The notes under the pieces: generated by a model
What the model saw: the letters and a program-made list of their open reading frames with translations, nothing else
The model's database searches: none
Told to the model about the DNA's origin: nothing
Translations under genes and position numbers: made by a program
Shown here: positions 54,311 through 64,000 of the stretch, one piece after another
Layout of the letters: each line of letters opens with the position of its first letter
Position numbering within the stretch: position 1 is the first letter of the stretch
Source of the DNA: Vombatus ursinus
Taxonomy: Eukaryota > Chordata > Mammalia > Diprotodontia > Vombatidae
NCBI RefSeq assembly: GCF_900497805.2
Contig: NW_020954581.1
Coordinates: forward strand, 2,289,272 to 2,353,271
Direction of reading: 5' to 3'
Length of the DNA stretch: 64,000 bases

Positions 54311-54421
54311 TCAAATATAATTGAATGAAATCACTGGTCCAGTCCAAACCACATTTCCTGCAATGCAATGTAAATAAACCATATAGGAAACTAAATAGGG
54401 ACTGGGCCTATATAATAAAGT

Positions 54422-54648
54422 ATGTGTGTATATATGTATACACATATACGTATGTATGTATGTATCTATCTATATCTGTCTGTCCACCTATTTGTCCATC
54501 TATCCATCCATTTATCTATCCATCCATCCACCTACCCACCTATCTATTTATCTATCTGTCTGTCTGTTGTTCTGTCTGTCCATCCATCCATCCTTCCACC
54601 TATCCATCTATCTATCCATCTATCTATCTATTNNNNNNNNNNNNATCC

Positions 54649-54700
<52 letters not shown>
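54422..54700. repeat. (TATC/TCCA)n microsatellite with assembly gap
   Basis: TATG units, then TATC, TGTC and CATC units. A 12-base N gap lies at 54633-54644 within the run. Frames of 92-137 codons (IYLSIYLS-type) are artefacts. Confidence 0.95.
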
Positions 54701-54704
54701 GTAA

Positions 54705-54898
54705 CTTTCAGGTGAGAAAATTCCCTCTACCGCTGTAGGCAGGCATTTTCCTTGCAACTAGTCTAACAAAGTTGCCCAGAGCACCTGGTCACTTGACCAG
54801 GTTCAAGTAGCTAGCATGTGTAAGAAGAAGCACTTGAACCCAAGCAACCCTCACTTCAAGGCTGATTCTTTAGCCAGTACACTAAGCTACTTCTCATA
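54705..54898 (-). repeat. Family-E tRNA SINE
   Basis: Full complement: 'aaaattccctctaccgctgt', 'ttgcccagagcacctggtca', 'gaagcacttgaacccaagca' and the head 'ccagtacactaagctacttc'. Confidence 0.78.
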
Positions 54899-55985
54899 GC
54901 TACGTGCATTCCTATAGATGATGGCATAGTCTATAAATAGATCAAATACCAATACCTACATAAACACTTCATAACTACTACCTAGAATGTGCATTCAGAT
55001 CAAAACTATTATTTTGGTGTTTCAGGACTCCCACCAATAGATACCTAATGACCAATTATTTTCTTAATTTTCTCATCAGCTTTTCACTTAGAAAAAAAAG
55101 CTTATATCAAGCCTTAGTGTTATTTGCTACAAATGGAGATGCCAGTTAAAACACCCTGGGAAACATTTTTGTCAAACTCAAGTCAGTTGAAGAGGCCTAG
55201 AATTAAGTGATGCCCTTCCAAGATGATGACTGGGTCTTACTTGAAGTGTCTGAAACCCACTGAAAAGTGAAAGATTGAGTTAATCCACCAGTTGTTTTGT
55301 CTGGTTTCATTTTAGTTTCAAACAACTGGTTTGATTTTCTTTTTCCTCATGGGATTGACTGATGTGTGCTGAGAAGACGCAGCTGATTGACATGTTTAGT
55401 GGAGTGCAAATGAGAGGTTAAGAGGAAACCTGTCATGTTCTCTTTGGAACAATAGGCAGGAACTCAGTTCTCATTATTACTTGTTGGCATTTTGAGTGTA
55501 CACCCCGGAGTGACATACACGCTCTGCATAAAGAACTTGAAATGCTAAACCAAAATCAAGTTTCATTCACAGGTTTTCCATGACTTTGTTGCCATGGCTT
55601 TTAGCAGATAGAGGTCGTGACCACAGCCCTGAAGGTCATTGCTAATGTAGTCTAGCCACAAAGCTTTACAGAAGCTACCGCCAGTATTTTAATTTGCTGC
55701 TTCTGATTTTCCAGTTATAACTCAGACAGAAACTATTATACCTGTAAGTTGGAAAATGGGCTTCAAAGACCCCTCAAAAGTCTGAATTGATTTTTGAGTA
55801 CTTTGATTGGGAAAGATAGTGGGCAAGGCAAAATGGAATTCCATGGCCTATTGCTGCTGTTTTAATTAGGAGATAGACCAATGTGCTTGTGATCTAAGAA
55901 AAAGACATACCATGAGATTCCACATGAAAATCAAGAGAAAGGTGACCTGCTGTTCCTTAATTATGAACTTAGTGTGAAAAAAGAT
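54899..55985. other. Repeat-free island, candidate conserved non-coding DNA
   Basis: About 1.09 kb has no repeat I recognise, few homopolymers and no credible exon. At 55384-55453 a PBX/MEIS-like TGATTGACA, an octamer-like TGCAAATGA (55405) and a SOX-like AACAAT (55448) lie within 70 bases. Regulatory function is inferred only. Confidence 0.38.
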
Positions 55986-55987
55986 TT

Positions 55988-56196
55988 AATATTATAATAA
56001 TGGCACTCTAAGCATTTTACACATATTATTTCATTTAACAGACCTGTGAGGTAGGTGCTATTATTTTACAGAAGAGAAAACTAAGTCTGAGAGAAGTTAA
56101 AAGGTTTGCACAGCTACTAAGTATCTCAGGCAGGAATTGAACTCAGATCTTCCAGATTCCATGTCCAGTAATCTGTCCTCTATACCGCCTACCTTC
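55988..56196 (-). repeat. MIR/THER1-type SINE
   Basis: The complement shows 'ctctaagcattttacacata', 'gacctgtgaggtaggtgcta' and 'gaactcagatcttccagatt'. Confidence 0.82.
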
Positions 56197-56491
56197 TTCT
56201 CATCAGTGGCCATGGAAGCTTGATTGTTGAGTGAAGTTAGAAACCTGTGTTTCTGGTAAAAATGAAGAGTTTTTCATTGGTAATTAATGGTTTCATGGGG
56301 GCCATTTGCATGAACTGATATTATAAAGTAAATCAGTCCCACAGTCCATGACCATATCCTCAACTGAATCTGTGTTAAATGTTCTCATTCATTTTCACAG
56401 GTAAAAAATATTATTGGACCAACATAGAAACAATTTCAAGCTGAACAGTGTAGTCCAACACTTTCCAAAGGGTTTTAAAGAAAAAAAAAAT

Positions 56492-57391
56492 CTAAAACTC
56501 TGTTCTTCCTCTGACAATGCACATAACCCCGTTGATGATAATTCTACGGTTCTTAAAACTCTTAATGTGAATGAAAATCATGCCTGAGTATCTATAGGAG
56601 GAGGAAACATACAATGGGAAAATAATCCATAGAATTGTGTAGGTCTTCCTTTCATTCCAAATGCAGGAAACTATGTTTCCAATTTCCATGGTATAGTCAA
56701 TTGATCCCAATGTGAGAATTACAGCTTGGGTGGTCCTATTTGATGCTATTGGGTTTCCTTTGATCATGGTGATAGTAAATATTGTGTTGAAGGAGACCAG
56801 TTTCCAGGTAGTGAGTTTCAAGTAAACTCACATGAAACTCTTATCCAAAAGCAAGATTCTACACCTGACCAATAGGTAAGTGCAGTGGCGTTAGAGGGTT
56901 TATTCCAGGGCAATACCCCACATACGATTGATGTAAGTTAGAGTGGCAGAAAACATAATCCTACTCCTTCTTAGAATTGTGTCTGTGGACAAACTAGCCC
57001 ATTTCCTTGTTTTTTTTTCAATTGAAGTATCAGTTATGATCACTCACATTCTTAGTGTGTTTAAAGAGTTGCGCTTCCCTCAAAGCAGCATAGTAAGGTG
57101 TCTAGAATATTATTATCCTTATTTTACAGATGAGGAAACCAGACGCTTAGTGAAAAATCAACTTGCCCATAGTCACACAGTTATTGTAATGAAATTAGGC
57201 TTAATCCATCCCCATTTCCTCTTTGTCTTTCTCCGGGCATTGGCATTCTCAATTTCATGAACTGGGAGCTTAATTATTCTCAGAACCCAAGTAACTCCAT
57301 TGCCCATCACCTCATTTAGTATTTCCACATGTGTAGTTGCCCTCACAATACTCAACCCTGGATGAACTGCCATTACAGCAAGGTTATTCAT
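56492..57391 (-). pseudogene. Possible membrane-protein gene relic (MS4A-like?)
   Basis: Two minus-strand open stretches lie here. The first (57173-57391) begins MNNLAVMAVHPG and includes VMGNGVTWVLRIIKL. The second (56492-56821, 109 codons) includes MIKGNP, the hydrophobic run AVILTLGSIDYTMEIGNIVSC, then FPLYVSSSYRYSGMIF and IVRG. The arrangement KG.P - hydrophobic helix - short loop - YP.WG..F - K.....LVRG is known from MS4A four-pass proteins, and the order is right for a minus-strand gene. Key positions are not conserved, a MIR fragment lies between them (57105-57185), and no start, splice sites or later helices are seen. The family call is a guess; chance is a real alternative. Confidence 0.2.
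57105..57185 (-). repeat. MIR fragment
   Basis: It has 'ttattttacagatgaggaaa' and 'gcccatagtcacacagtta'. Confidence 0.7.
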
Positions 57392-57827
57392 TTTGAAAAG
57401 TACACAGATGAATAAAAATTAGCAAGTGAGAAGTATTTTGACAAAATTTGTTTTACTTTAGGGAGCATGGATCCAAATTCTCTGATCCATAGAGCAGTGA
57501 TTACATTAATGCCTGACTCAGACGTCTCATCTTCCTTCCCTCCAGACTCAGTTCGAGTACCATCTGTTGAATACACATCCTTTCTTGATCACCAAACTTA
57601 CTATGCTTTGGCTTTCATAGGCTATACAATAGACCACAAATTTTAACAGGTTCTATCCATCTAGAAAGAGTACTAGTAGAAGTCCACTGACAGACTCTTA
57701 TGTCTGTTGTCCAAAGATAAGTCCAGATGAACGCAAAGAGGCTCATCACCAGAATACTGTGTATGAAGAGGGTTAGGATCTATTCCGGCCATAATAATTC
57801 ATGATGACTATCTACCAACATGTATAG
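57392..57827. other. Unassigned stretch
   Basis: A 62-codon minus-strand frame (57388-57576) has no known match. Nothing else is recognised. Confidence 0.35.
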
Positions 57828-57892
57828 GAGTTGTGATATGCATCAGTAGAGAGACCGGGGTATCCACGCCAATGAAATCACAATAGGATCAT
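57828..57892 (+). repeat. Family-E SINE 3' end
   Basis: It has 'tgcatcagtagagagaccgg' and 'acgccaatgaaatcacaata', the family-E terminus also seen at 49400-49425. Confidence 0.6.
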
Positions 57893-57894
57893 AA

Positions 57895-58065
57895 GTCAAT
57901 CAATGAACAAGTATTTACTAGGTTCCTACTGTATGCCAAGAACTTTGCTAGATGCCAGGAATACAAAGGTAAAAACAAAACAATCCCTTCACTCAAAGAG
58001 CTAATACTCTATTGAGGGAGACAACATAGACATATATAAGAATATACAAAATAAATACAAGCCAG
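57895..58065 (-). repeat. L2-type LINE 3' end
   Basis: The complement shows 'aacaagtatttactaggttc', 'gatgccaggaatacaaaggt' and 'ttcactcaaagagctaatac'. Confidence 0.75.
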
Positions 58066-58111
58066 TACTTTAGGGATGGTGGGCACTAGCTATTACTGAG
58101 AATATGAAAGA

Positions 58112-58268
58112 TTGTAGAGGTTTAGAGCTGAGTGGGAAATTAGAGGTCATCTGGTCCAATCTAGGCAACACATTTTGCAGATGAGGAAACTGAGGCTCAG
58201 AGCTGAAGTTACTTGCCTGGGTTCACACAGATTTTAAGTGGAGGAGCTAGGATCTGAACCCAGGTACT
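58112..58268 (-). repeat. MIR3-type SINE
   Basis: The complement shows 'gaggtcatctggtccaatct', 'gatgaggaaactgaggctca' and 'aggatctgaacccaggtac'. Confidence 0.85.
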
Positions 58269-58454
58269 CACCACTCATTGAACTCCTCTGGAGGAGCAAT
58301 CTGGCTGCACATCAAAACATGAAGGGAGAATCTTTGTGAGTTTATATCAGGGGGTATGTCAGGGTGCAATATATGTATCCCCTCTTTCTTCTCATAGTGA
58401 AGTGGATCTAGACATGTCCTGCCCTTCATGTGCTTTGGAGAATACATAACTCTT

Positions 58455-58648
58455 CTTTGGGTAAAGAGTGGGAAAAGCATTTGTTTCAAACCCAGATTCA
58501 AATCCTGACTCTGTCACTTACTACTTGTGTGATCTTGAGCAAGTCACTTCTCTCTGGCCTCAGTTTCTTCTTCTCAAAAATGAGGGGGGTATGGCTAGAT
58601 GGCCGTAGAGGTCCCTTCCAGCTCTAAATCTATGCTTTTATGATCCAT
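58455..58648 (+). repeat. MIR3-type CORE-SINE
   Basis: It has 'gattcaaatcctgactctgt', 'cttgagcaagtcacttctct' and the tail 'ggtcccttccagctctaaat'. Among the best-preserved MIR3 copies here. Confidence 0.87.
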
Positions 58649-59038
58649 TCTTCTCAAGACAGAATTACAGCCTCTATCCAGGATGTATCACCGGCTGCAG
58701 TATTTACATAAATCTAAGGATGTCGTTTGCACTCTAGGGTAGCTAGGTTCTGCTCAGGGAGTTTCAGCTCAACACTTAACAAGTAACAAGCAAAGCTATA
58801 TTGTTTTTCCTTCTACTTAAGATACTTAAGTGGGCTGCTGCAATTGGAACAATGCCAGCACAATGTTTGCAGAAACTTGTATACAAACTGAGGACTTGCT
58901 ACATTCTTGGCTTTGCTGATTTTTTTTGAGGTAATTAAACCAATGATCAAAAGAGCAGATTTTTCTTTGAATCTCTTTCCAGTCTACACAAAGTATGCAA
59001 CATTCCTCTTGCTGTGGGACTTTTGTCACTGGGTTTCA
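58649..59038. other. Repeat-free stretch, candidate conserved non-coding DNA
   Basis: No repeat is recognised. SOX-like AACAATG (58847) and a TCF/LEF-like GATCAAAAG (58945) with TAATTAAA (58932) are present. No more can be said. Confidence 0.35.
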
Positions 59039-59039
59039 T

Positions 59040-60060
59040 CCCCCCATCTTTCATCATCTCTCTTTTAATATTTTCACTTTATTTTCAATTAACACATTTT
59101 TTCTCTCCCTCATATCTCTCTCTACTTCCCAAAAATTGAAAAGAGAAAAACAGAACTCTAAAAAAGATATGCATAGTCAAAAGAAATAAATTCCTACATT
59201 GGCCATTCTCCAAAATATCTGTCTAATTTTGCATCCTCCTTTATCAGGAGGTGGTGAGGATACTTCTTCATGGCTCCACTGGAATCTGGTTTGTCATTGC
59301 ATTGATCAAAGCTCTGAAGTCTTTCAAAGGTATTTGTCTTTGCATCATTACTGTTGTAACGATCATTCTCCTGGTTCTGTTCCCTTCACTTTGCCTCAGT
59401 TCAAACTAGTCTTTTCTTGTTGCTTTGAAACCACTCTTCCTTTCGTCATTTCTTATAGCACAAGAATATTTCATTACATTCATATATTATAATTTGTTCA
59501 GCCATTCTCCAGATGGTGGGCAACCCTATGGATTTGCTGCTATAGATTATTTTTATCCATATGGACACTTTTCTTCTTTCTTTGATCATTTTGGGTTGGG
59601 GGTATAGGCAGTGGTATGCTGGTCAATGTTTAATGACCAACTCTATGGAAGAAATATATATATGTATATATGCTGGACAAACTTTTAAGTTTAATGCTTA
59701 TTAACATTTTCTTGGTCACTTTCTTACATACAATCAGCAAAACAATAAATCAAGCCCTGATTGTAGCTTTTGTTGATTTCCAAGTTGTGAATACTCAAAA
59801 TGAAAATTTAACAATAAGTTCTCACACATGATTCAAGCTGACTCTAGTACACCCCAGCACAATTTAGTGACTGTTCAGGTATAGCCCCAAATTGCTTTCC
59901 AGAAAAACAATCAATTCACAGCCCCATCAACACTTAATTAATGTATTCATCAGTTTCCATCTCAAAGGAATGTTGGAACAAAGTGTTACTTTGATTGAAT
60001 GGATCTCTGATTTTTGAGTATGAAAAATACTACTTTCTGCTGTCCCCAATCTAAACCTTT
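59040..60060 (-). repeat. L1 LINE 3' end with an unidentified insert
   Basis: Complement of the marsupial L1 3' UTR and ORF2 end: 'cttcactttgcctcagttca', 'catttcttatagcacaagaa', 'ttgttcagccattctccaga', 'caaattgctttccagaaaaa', 'cacagccccatcaacactta'. A segment of about 240 bases (59626-59865) interrupts the order. Confidence 0.82.
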
Positions 60061-60291
60061 AGCTTTAGTGTCCAGTCCTTGGTACAGTATTGTACGCTAC
60101 TAGATACAAAAGAAAGCTCTTTTTTTAATGTTTCAAAAAGTCTACAGAGAGATTTTAAAACAATATCTAAAAATGGCTCACCTATCCAATCAATCTCCAA
60201 ACATATCAATATGAAAGATATTAGTACTCCCTCTACAGGCTATAGTTTTTTTGCTTTCTCTTTTTGTCCTAACAGCCTTATTACTTCAAGT

Positions 60292-60496
60292 CAGGGGTTC
60301 TTAACCTGGGGTTGATGAACTTGGCTAAAAAAAAAAAAAACTTCAATAACTGAAGTTATTTCAATATAAATGTTTTCCTTTCTAATCCCAGCATTTTATA
60401 TTTTATGTATTAAAAAACATTATTCTGAGAAAGGGCTCAGAAGATTCATCGAACTGCCAAAAGGATCCATTACACAAAAAGGGTTAGTAATTCCTG
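60292..60496. mobile_element. hAT-like miniature DNA transposon (205 bp)
   Basis: The 5' end 'caggggttcttaacctgggg' and the inverted 3' end 'caggaattactaaccc' form imperfect terminal inverted repeats. An 8-base TSD 'cttcaagt' (60284-60291) and 'ctttaagt' (60497-60504) has one mismatch, the hallmark of hAT transposition. Non-coding. A sister copy is at 63807. Confidence 0.8.
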
Positions 60497-60504
60497 CTTT
60501 AAGT

Positions 60505-61240
60505 AATGGCAAGAATGAATCTACTCTCCTGTCCTATCTATTTCCTCACTAAGGTAGAATTCATTACTTTTAAATAGTGAGAAGATGTCATTTGGGCAGT
60601 CCTGGAACCTCAGCAGAGATAAGACCCCAAGAATGTTATGTAGATAGATTGCCGCAAGCATCTTTTAAAAAGTGAAAAATTCATTTAACTGACTAGTTGT
60701 CTTAGCAGAGTTAATAGAATTAACCAGTTATTTCATTACTGTGCTCTTGCTATCCTCATTGGGTAAACTCCTCATGAAACATTCATGGGGGAACATGAGT
60801 CAGATTTGCATAGGATGGATAGGCAATATAGCTTTGTAATCCATACTGTTAGATGGCATACCCACATCAATGAGATCATAGACGCACTGGAGGACCAAAG
60901 AGTTTCTACTGGTCTATCTGCTGTGTTCTTAGAGACTATTTTTGTTTGTGCTGACTTTGCTATGAATCATTTGGTTAATTTTGGACAGGGCAGTATCCAA
61001 GCTTAAGGTTCAACAGATATCCTCTGGAAATACATCAACACACTTGCTGACTTTTCCATGAGAAGAAAGATAAAGGAGCTCATGAAAACAGTACATCTTC
61101 TTATTCTTTGAATGTTCTTGAAATATTTCACTAGGAGACAAGAAGTATGTGGACACATATAGACATTTGGAGCACTTTATAGAAAAATATCCAATTTTCC
61201 ATATTATAAGAGAACTAAAGACTTTTCCAGGATGGCCAGA
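60505..61240. other. Unassigned stretch
   Basis: The plus-strand frame 60785-61006 (73 codons, with RWHTHINEIIDALEDQ) may be a LINE relic but I cannot assign it. No other named content. Confidence 0.35.
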
Positions 61241-61480
61241 TCTAGTATGTACCTATAGATATAGCTGTGACTATAGATATAAATGTTTGTGTGTATATAT
61301 GTGTGCATGTATTTATGAACATGTATATATAAAATATATGTATGTATATGTATATACACAAATATTTGTATTATATGTGTGTTGTATATGTATATACACA
61401 CTTTGATACAGTATATCTATAGATCCATAAACCTAGATCTAGACATATCTAAATTTACAGATCTATAGATATATTATATA
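61241..61480. repeat. Degenerate (TATG/TATA)n microsatellite
   Basis: Alternating TATG, TGTA, TATA and ATAGAT units for about 240 bases. Frames here are artefacts. Confidence 0.85.
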
Positions 61481-62033
61481 AAAGTGCCAATGAGAATAAT
61501 AATCCAAGTGTCAGAAGACTGGATTAGATTTAACCTCACTATTTGCTGATGCGTGAATTATACCAATTAAGTAAAAGCTGCTATCTAAAGGAAATCCAAG
61601 AATGATAGGAAAATTGTATTCAAAATCCCCTGCTAACATGGGCAGAGTCCAAACATATAGTTCAAATGTATAACATATTGTGTTCCATGTTCAATGAAAT
61701 GTATTTTTTCTTTTTCCTCCCTCCCCCAACTACAGTTAGATGGATAGAATTACCTGCTGGAAAATCTCTGCTTTCAATGGATTTCAAAATACTTGGTTAA
61801 GAGCCATTCTTCCTAAATGTCAATTAGTTGCTGAGTAAGAAGTTGATATGGGAATTTCTGAAGGTACTAACCAATTGTCCCTACTTCTCTCTATTTCTTT
61901 ACCATACCATAATCAGCTATAGATGGTATCATTTGGTCTATTAATCTCACTATGGATGTGCTGGGAGTCCATGGAAAGGACATCAAGACTACTAGTGATC
62001 TCTTACCTCCAAAATGGCATCTCAAGTAATTGG
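61481..62033. other. Unassigned stretch
   Basis: No repeat or exon is recognised. Confidence 0.4.
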
Positions 62034-62035
62034 TT

Positions 62036-62269
62036 GTTTTTGCTGGGTCATTTTTCAATCATGTCTGACTCTCTGTGATCCCATTTGGGATTTTCTTGGC
62101 AAAGATACTGGAGTGGTTTGCCATTTCCTTCTCCAATTCATTTTTATAGATGAAAAAACTGGTTAAGGGACTTGCCCAAAGTCACACAACTAGAAAATGC
62201 CTGGGGCCATATTTGAATTCAGGAAGATGACTCCAGGCCTGGCACTCTATCCACTGTGTCCTAGCTGCC
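62036..62269 (-). repeat. Mar1-type SINE with RTE-like tail
   Basis: The complement shows 'catgtctgactctctgtgat', 'ggagtggtttgccatttcct', 'cccaaagtcacacaactaga' and 'ccactgtgtcctagctgcc'. Confidence 0.9.
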
Positions 62270-62688
62270 AAATGCTGAGGTCACTGGACTCTGCCTATAC
62301 TAGCAGGGAAATTTGAATACATTTTTCCTACCATTCTTCGATTTCCTCTAGACAACAGCTTTTACTCAGTTGGCATAAATCACACATCCACAAATAGTGA
62401 GATAAATTCAATCCATTCATTTGAACACTTTGATTATTATTCTCAGTATTTTTCTTTCCTTTTCAATTGATTCATATAAAAAATATCCCTTCCTACAATT
62501 AGAAATTTTGGGCTGTCATAGCTCTTTGATTCTGTATTTGAGATTCATGTTAACTTTGCCCAAGGTGAGAAGAGCTGGCTACCCCATTTTTCTTTTGTGA
62601 AATTGCATGCTCCATATCCTTTCCAACAATTTTAAAAGGAATAGTGCTCTACATGTGGGTATATATGTGTGTGCACCTGTGTGTGTGT
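62270..62688. other. Unassigned stretch with short (GT)n
   Basis: (GT)n at 62666-62690. No other named content. Confidence 0.4.
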
Positions 62689-62689
62689 G

Positions 62690-62965
62690 TTCTGTGAATG
62701 AGCCCTGAACTGAGAATCTCCTGGTTTTGAGTCCCACCCTGGCAATTTACTGTTTGTGTGGCTTTGAAAAAGTCTCTTAACCTCTTTCAGCTTCAGGTCC
62801 CTTTATGGTAAAATAAAAATAGTGGTTCTTCCACTGCCCATCTCATAAAATTGTTGTGAGGATCAAAATACATTATTTTTAGTGCTTTGATGGATCTGTG
62901 ATCTTGTTCAGTGTAGTTGCGTAAAACACTTGGCAAATAGAAACACTAACCATTATCAAAATACT
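62690..62965 (+). repeat. MIR/THER1-type CORE-SINE
   Basis: It has 'ctcctggttttgagtcccac', 'gtctcttaacctctttcagc' and the L2-like tail 'aaaacacttggcaaatagaa'. Full length but diverged. Confidence 0.75.
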
Positions 62966-63164
62966 ACACACATCAAAGATCTTATATTATAGGTAATCAA
63001 TGCACATACTTTCCCATCTTCCTACATTACCAGAGTGATTTGAAATGGGAGGACTAGACTAGCAAAAAGGTACAGATAGGAAATAATGTGTTTTTCTTGC
63101 ATGGCCACTACTTGCAGGGATCTAAATGCTTAGCTTGTCAAATGGCGATGAATCAGATGTATAA

Positions 63165-63388
63165 TAGATGACATTTATACTGCACTTTAGAGGAGACAAG
63201 GTGTTTTCCTCCTGAAGTGGGTAGTATGAGTGTAATTATCGCCATTTTATGGAGGAACAAATTGAGACTGGAGAGATCAAATGTCTTGTCCAAAATTATA
63301 TAGCTAGTAAAAATTAGAACTAGGATTCAAACTTAGTACAGCACTCCAAGTATGATTCCAAGACCAGTGAGCTTCCCATTCACTCATA
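63165..63388 (-). repeat. MIR/THER1-type SINE
   Basis: The complement shows 'cattttatggaggaacaaat', 'attatatagctagtaaaaat' and a decayed head near 63360. Confidence 0.7.
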
Positions 63389-63806
63389 TTTAGTTCTTTT
63401 TACATGCTACATAATTTTGGGAATAGGAATTGCCATGGCCAAAGAATTCAGTGGGTGCCCTACTGGTGATAAGTGTCCCTGTACTTGGCTAGGTAATTGA
63501 TCCTCACACTGAACACTCACATTATTACTGGAACCATACCTGCAGTCTTTCCAACATGGCAGAATTTGCCAGAGCTTACATTCTTCTGAGAGTCTTTGAG
63601 AACCCAAGGTTACCTACACACCACAATGAGGGTCCTATTAGAGTAAGAATTTGTCTAAAACTATCCATGATCTATAAGGAAGAAATGGTGTAAGGGGTAT
63701 CATGGGAAAAAGGAAATGATGAGCTGGTCACATAGCAAAAGCAGGGGGATAAAAGATGAATGATCTAAGTAGTATTGGTACCCATGAAATGTAAAAAGAC
63801 ATGAAG
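63389..63806. other. Unassigned stretch
   Basis: No repeat or exon is recognised. Confidence 0.4.
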
Positions 63807-63990
63807 CAGGGTTTCTTAACTTGGGGACCAAGAACTTGATTTTCAAAAAAATATTTTGATAACCGTACTTCAGTATAATTGGTTTCCTTTGTAATTGTAC
63901 GTATTTTATTTGATGCATTTAAGAACATTTTTTGGGCTTCAGTAGACTGCTAAAGAGGGCCATGACACAAAAGAGGTTAAAGTCTCTTAT
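63807..63990. mobile_element. hAT-like miniature DNA transposon, second copy
   Basis: It starts 'cagggtttcttaacttgggg' and shares 'ggtttcctttgtaat', 'tattttatttgatgcattt' and 'ccatgacacaaaagaggtta' with the element at 60292. Same orientation. The 3' end is ragged and no TSD is visible. Confidence 0.7.
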
Positions 63991-64000
63991 CTTAGAGGAA

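Noticed and set aside
54325-54738. 137-codon open frame, the longest in the window, with IYLSIYLS-type repeats
   Set aside because: It is a TATC/TCCA microsatellite read as protein and spans an assembly gap.
1-64000. CRISPR array, operon or prokaryotic features
   Set aside because: All repeats are dispersed mammalian retroelements or microsatellites. Nothing has regular spacers, and there are no long dense frames.
1-64000. Endogenous retrovirus with gag, pol or env
   Set aside because: I saw no paired LTRs, primer-binding site or retroviral protein blocks. The reverse-transcriptase relics fit LINEs. An isolated solo LTR in the unassigned segments cannot be excluded.

Overview
The window looks like ordinary nuclear DNA from a marsupial (metatherian) genome. 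It is AT-rich and CpG-poor and packed with old interspersed repeats. The diagnostic repeats are tRNA-derived CORE-SINEs carrying an RTE/BovB-like 3' tail (Mar1-type), a second marsupial-type SINE family built on a 'tcctttgttctcaaagaggacc'-like head (called family D here), a third tRNA SINE ending in 'tgaaatcacaggt' (family E), abundant MIR/THER1, MIR3, L2 and CR1/L3 copies, and marsupial-type L1 3' ends. Family labels come from my memory of consensus sequences, not from a database search, so boundaries are usually good to about 10-20 bases only. Exact edges are given where target-site duplications (TSDs) are visible.

I see no intact protein-coding gene, no functional RNA gene and no CRISPR array. 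Every open reading frame is short and is explained by repeats, microsatellites, assembly gaps or chance. The gene-like remains are few: a near full-length 7SL (SRP) RNA pseudogene at 18677-18985, a decayed C2H2 zinc-finger fragment at 20847-21000, a 101-codon piece of CR1/L3 ORF2 at 8004-8309 (-), the C-terminal part of an RTE-like ORF2 near 37215-37455 (+), a degenerate R2/R4-like LINE reverse-transcriptase segment at 22060-23160 (-), and a low-confidence membrane-protein-like relic at 56492-57391 (-).

Layout: 0-16 kb is a mosaic of L3, L2 and MIR-class copies with family-D insertions and one assembly gap (11686-11768) inside a purine-rich microsatellite. 18-25 kb holds an L2, the 7SL pseudogene, L1 pieces, the zinc-finger relic and two copies of the R4-like LINE, one split by later insertions. 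25-47 kb is dominated by L2, MIR and SINEs, several nested with clear TSDs. 47.6-48.6 kb is a relatively CpG-rich island of unknown origin. 49-60 kb alternates SINEs, L2 and L1 with the longest repeat-free stretches (50.1-51.3, 53.05-53.58, 54.9-56.0 and 58.65-59.0 kb). These stretches, and 34.5-35.4 kb, are the best places to look for conserved regulatory DNA. 60-64 kb carries two hAT-like miniature transposons of one family; a third hAT-like element, probably of another family, lies at 27.1 kb.

No genes act together here. The window reads as intergenic or deep-intronic sequence whose interest lies in its fossil record and in a few unexplained unique islands. I did not find an undescribed biological system.
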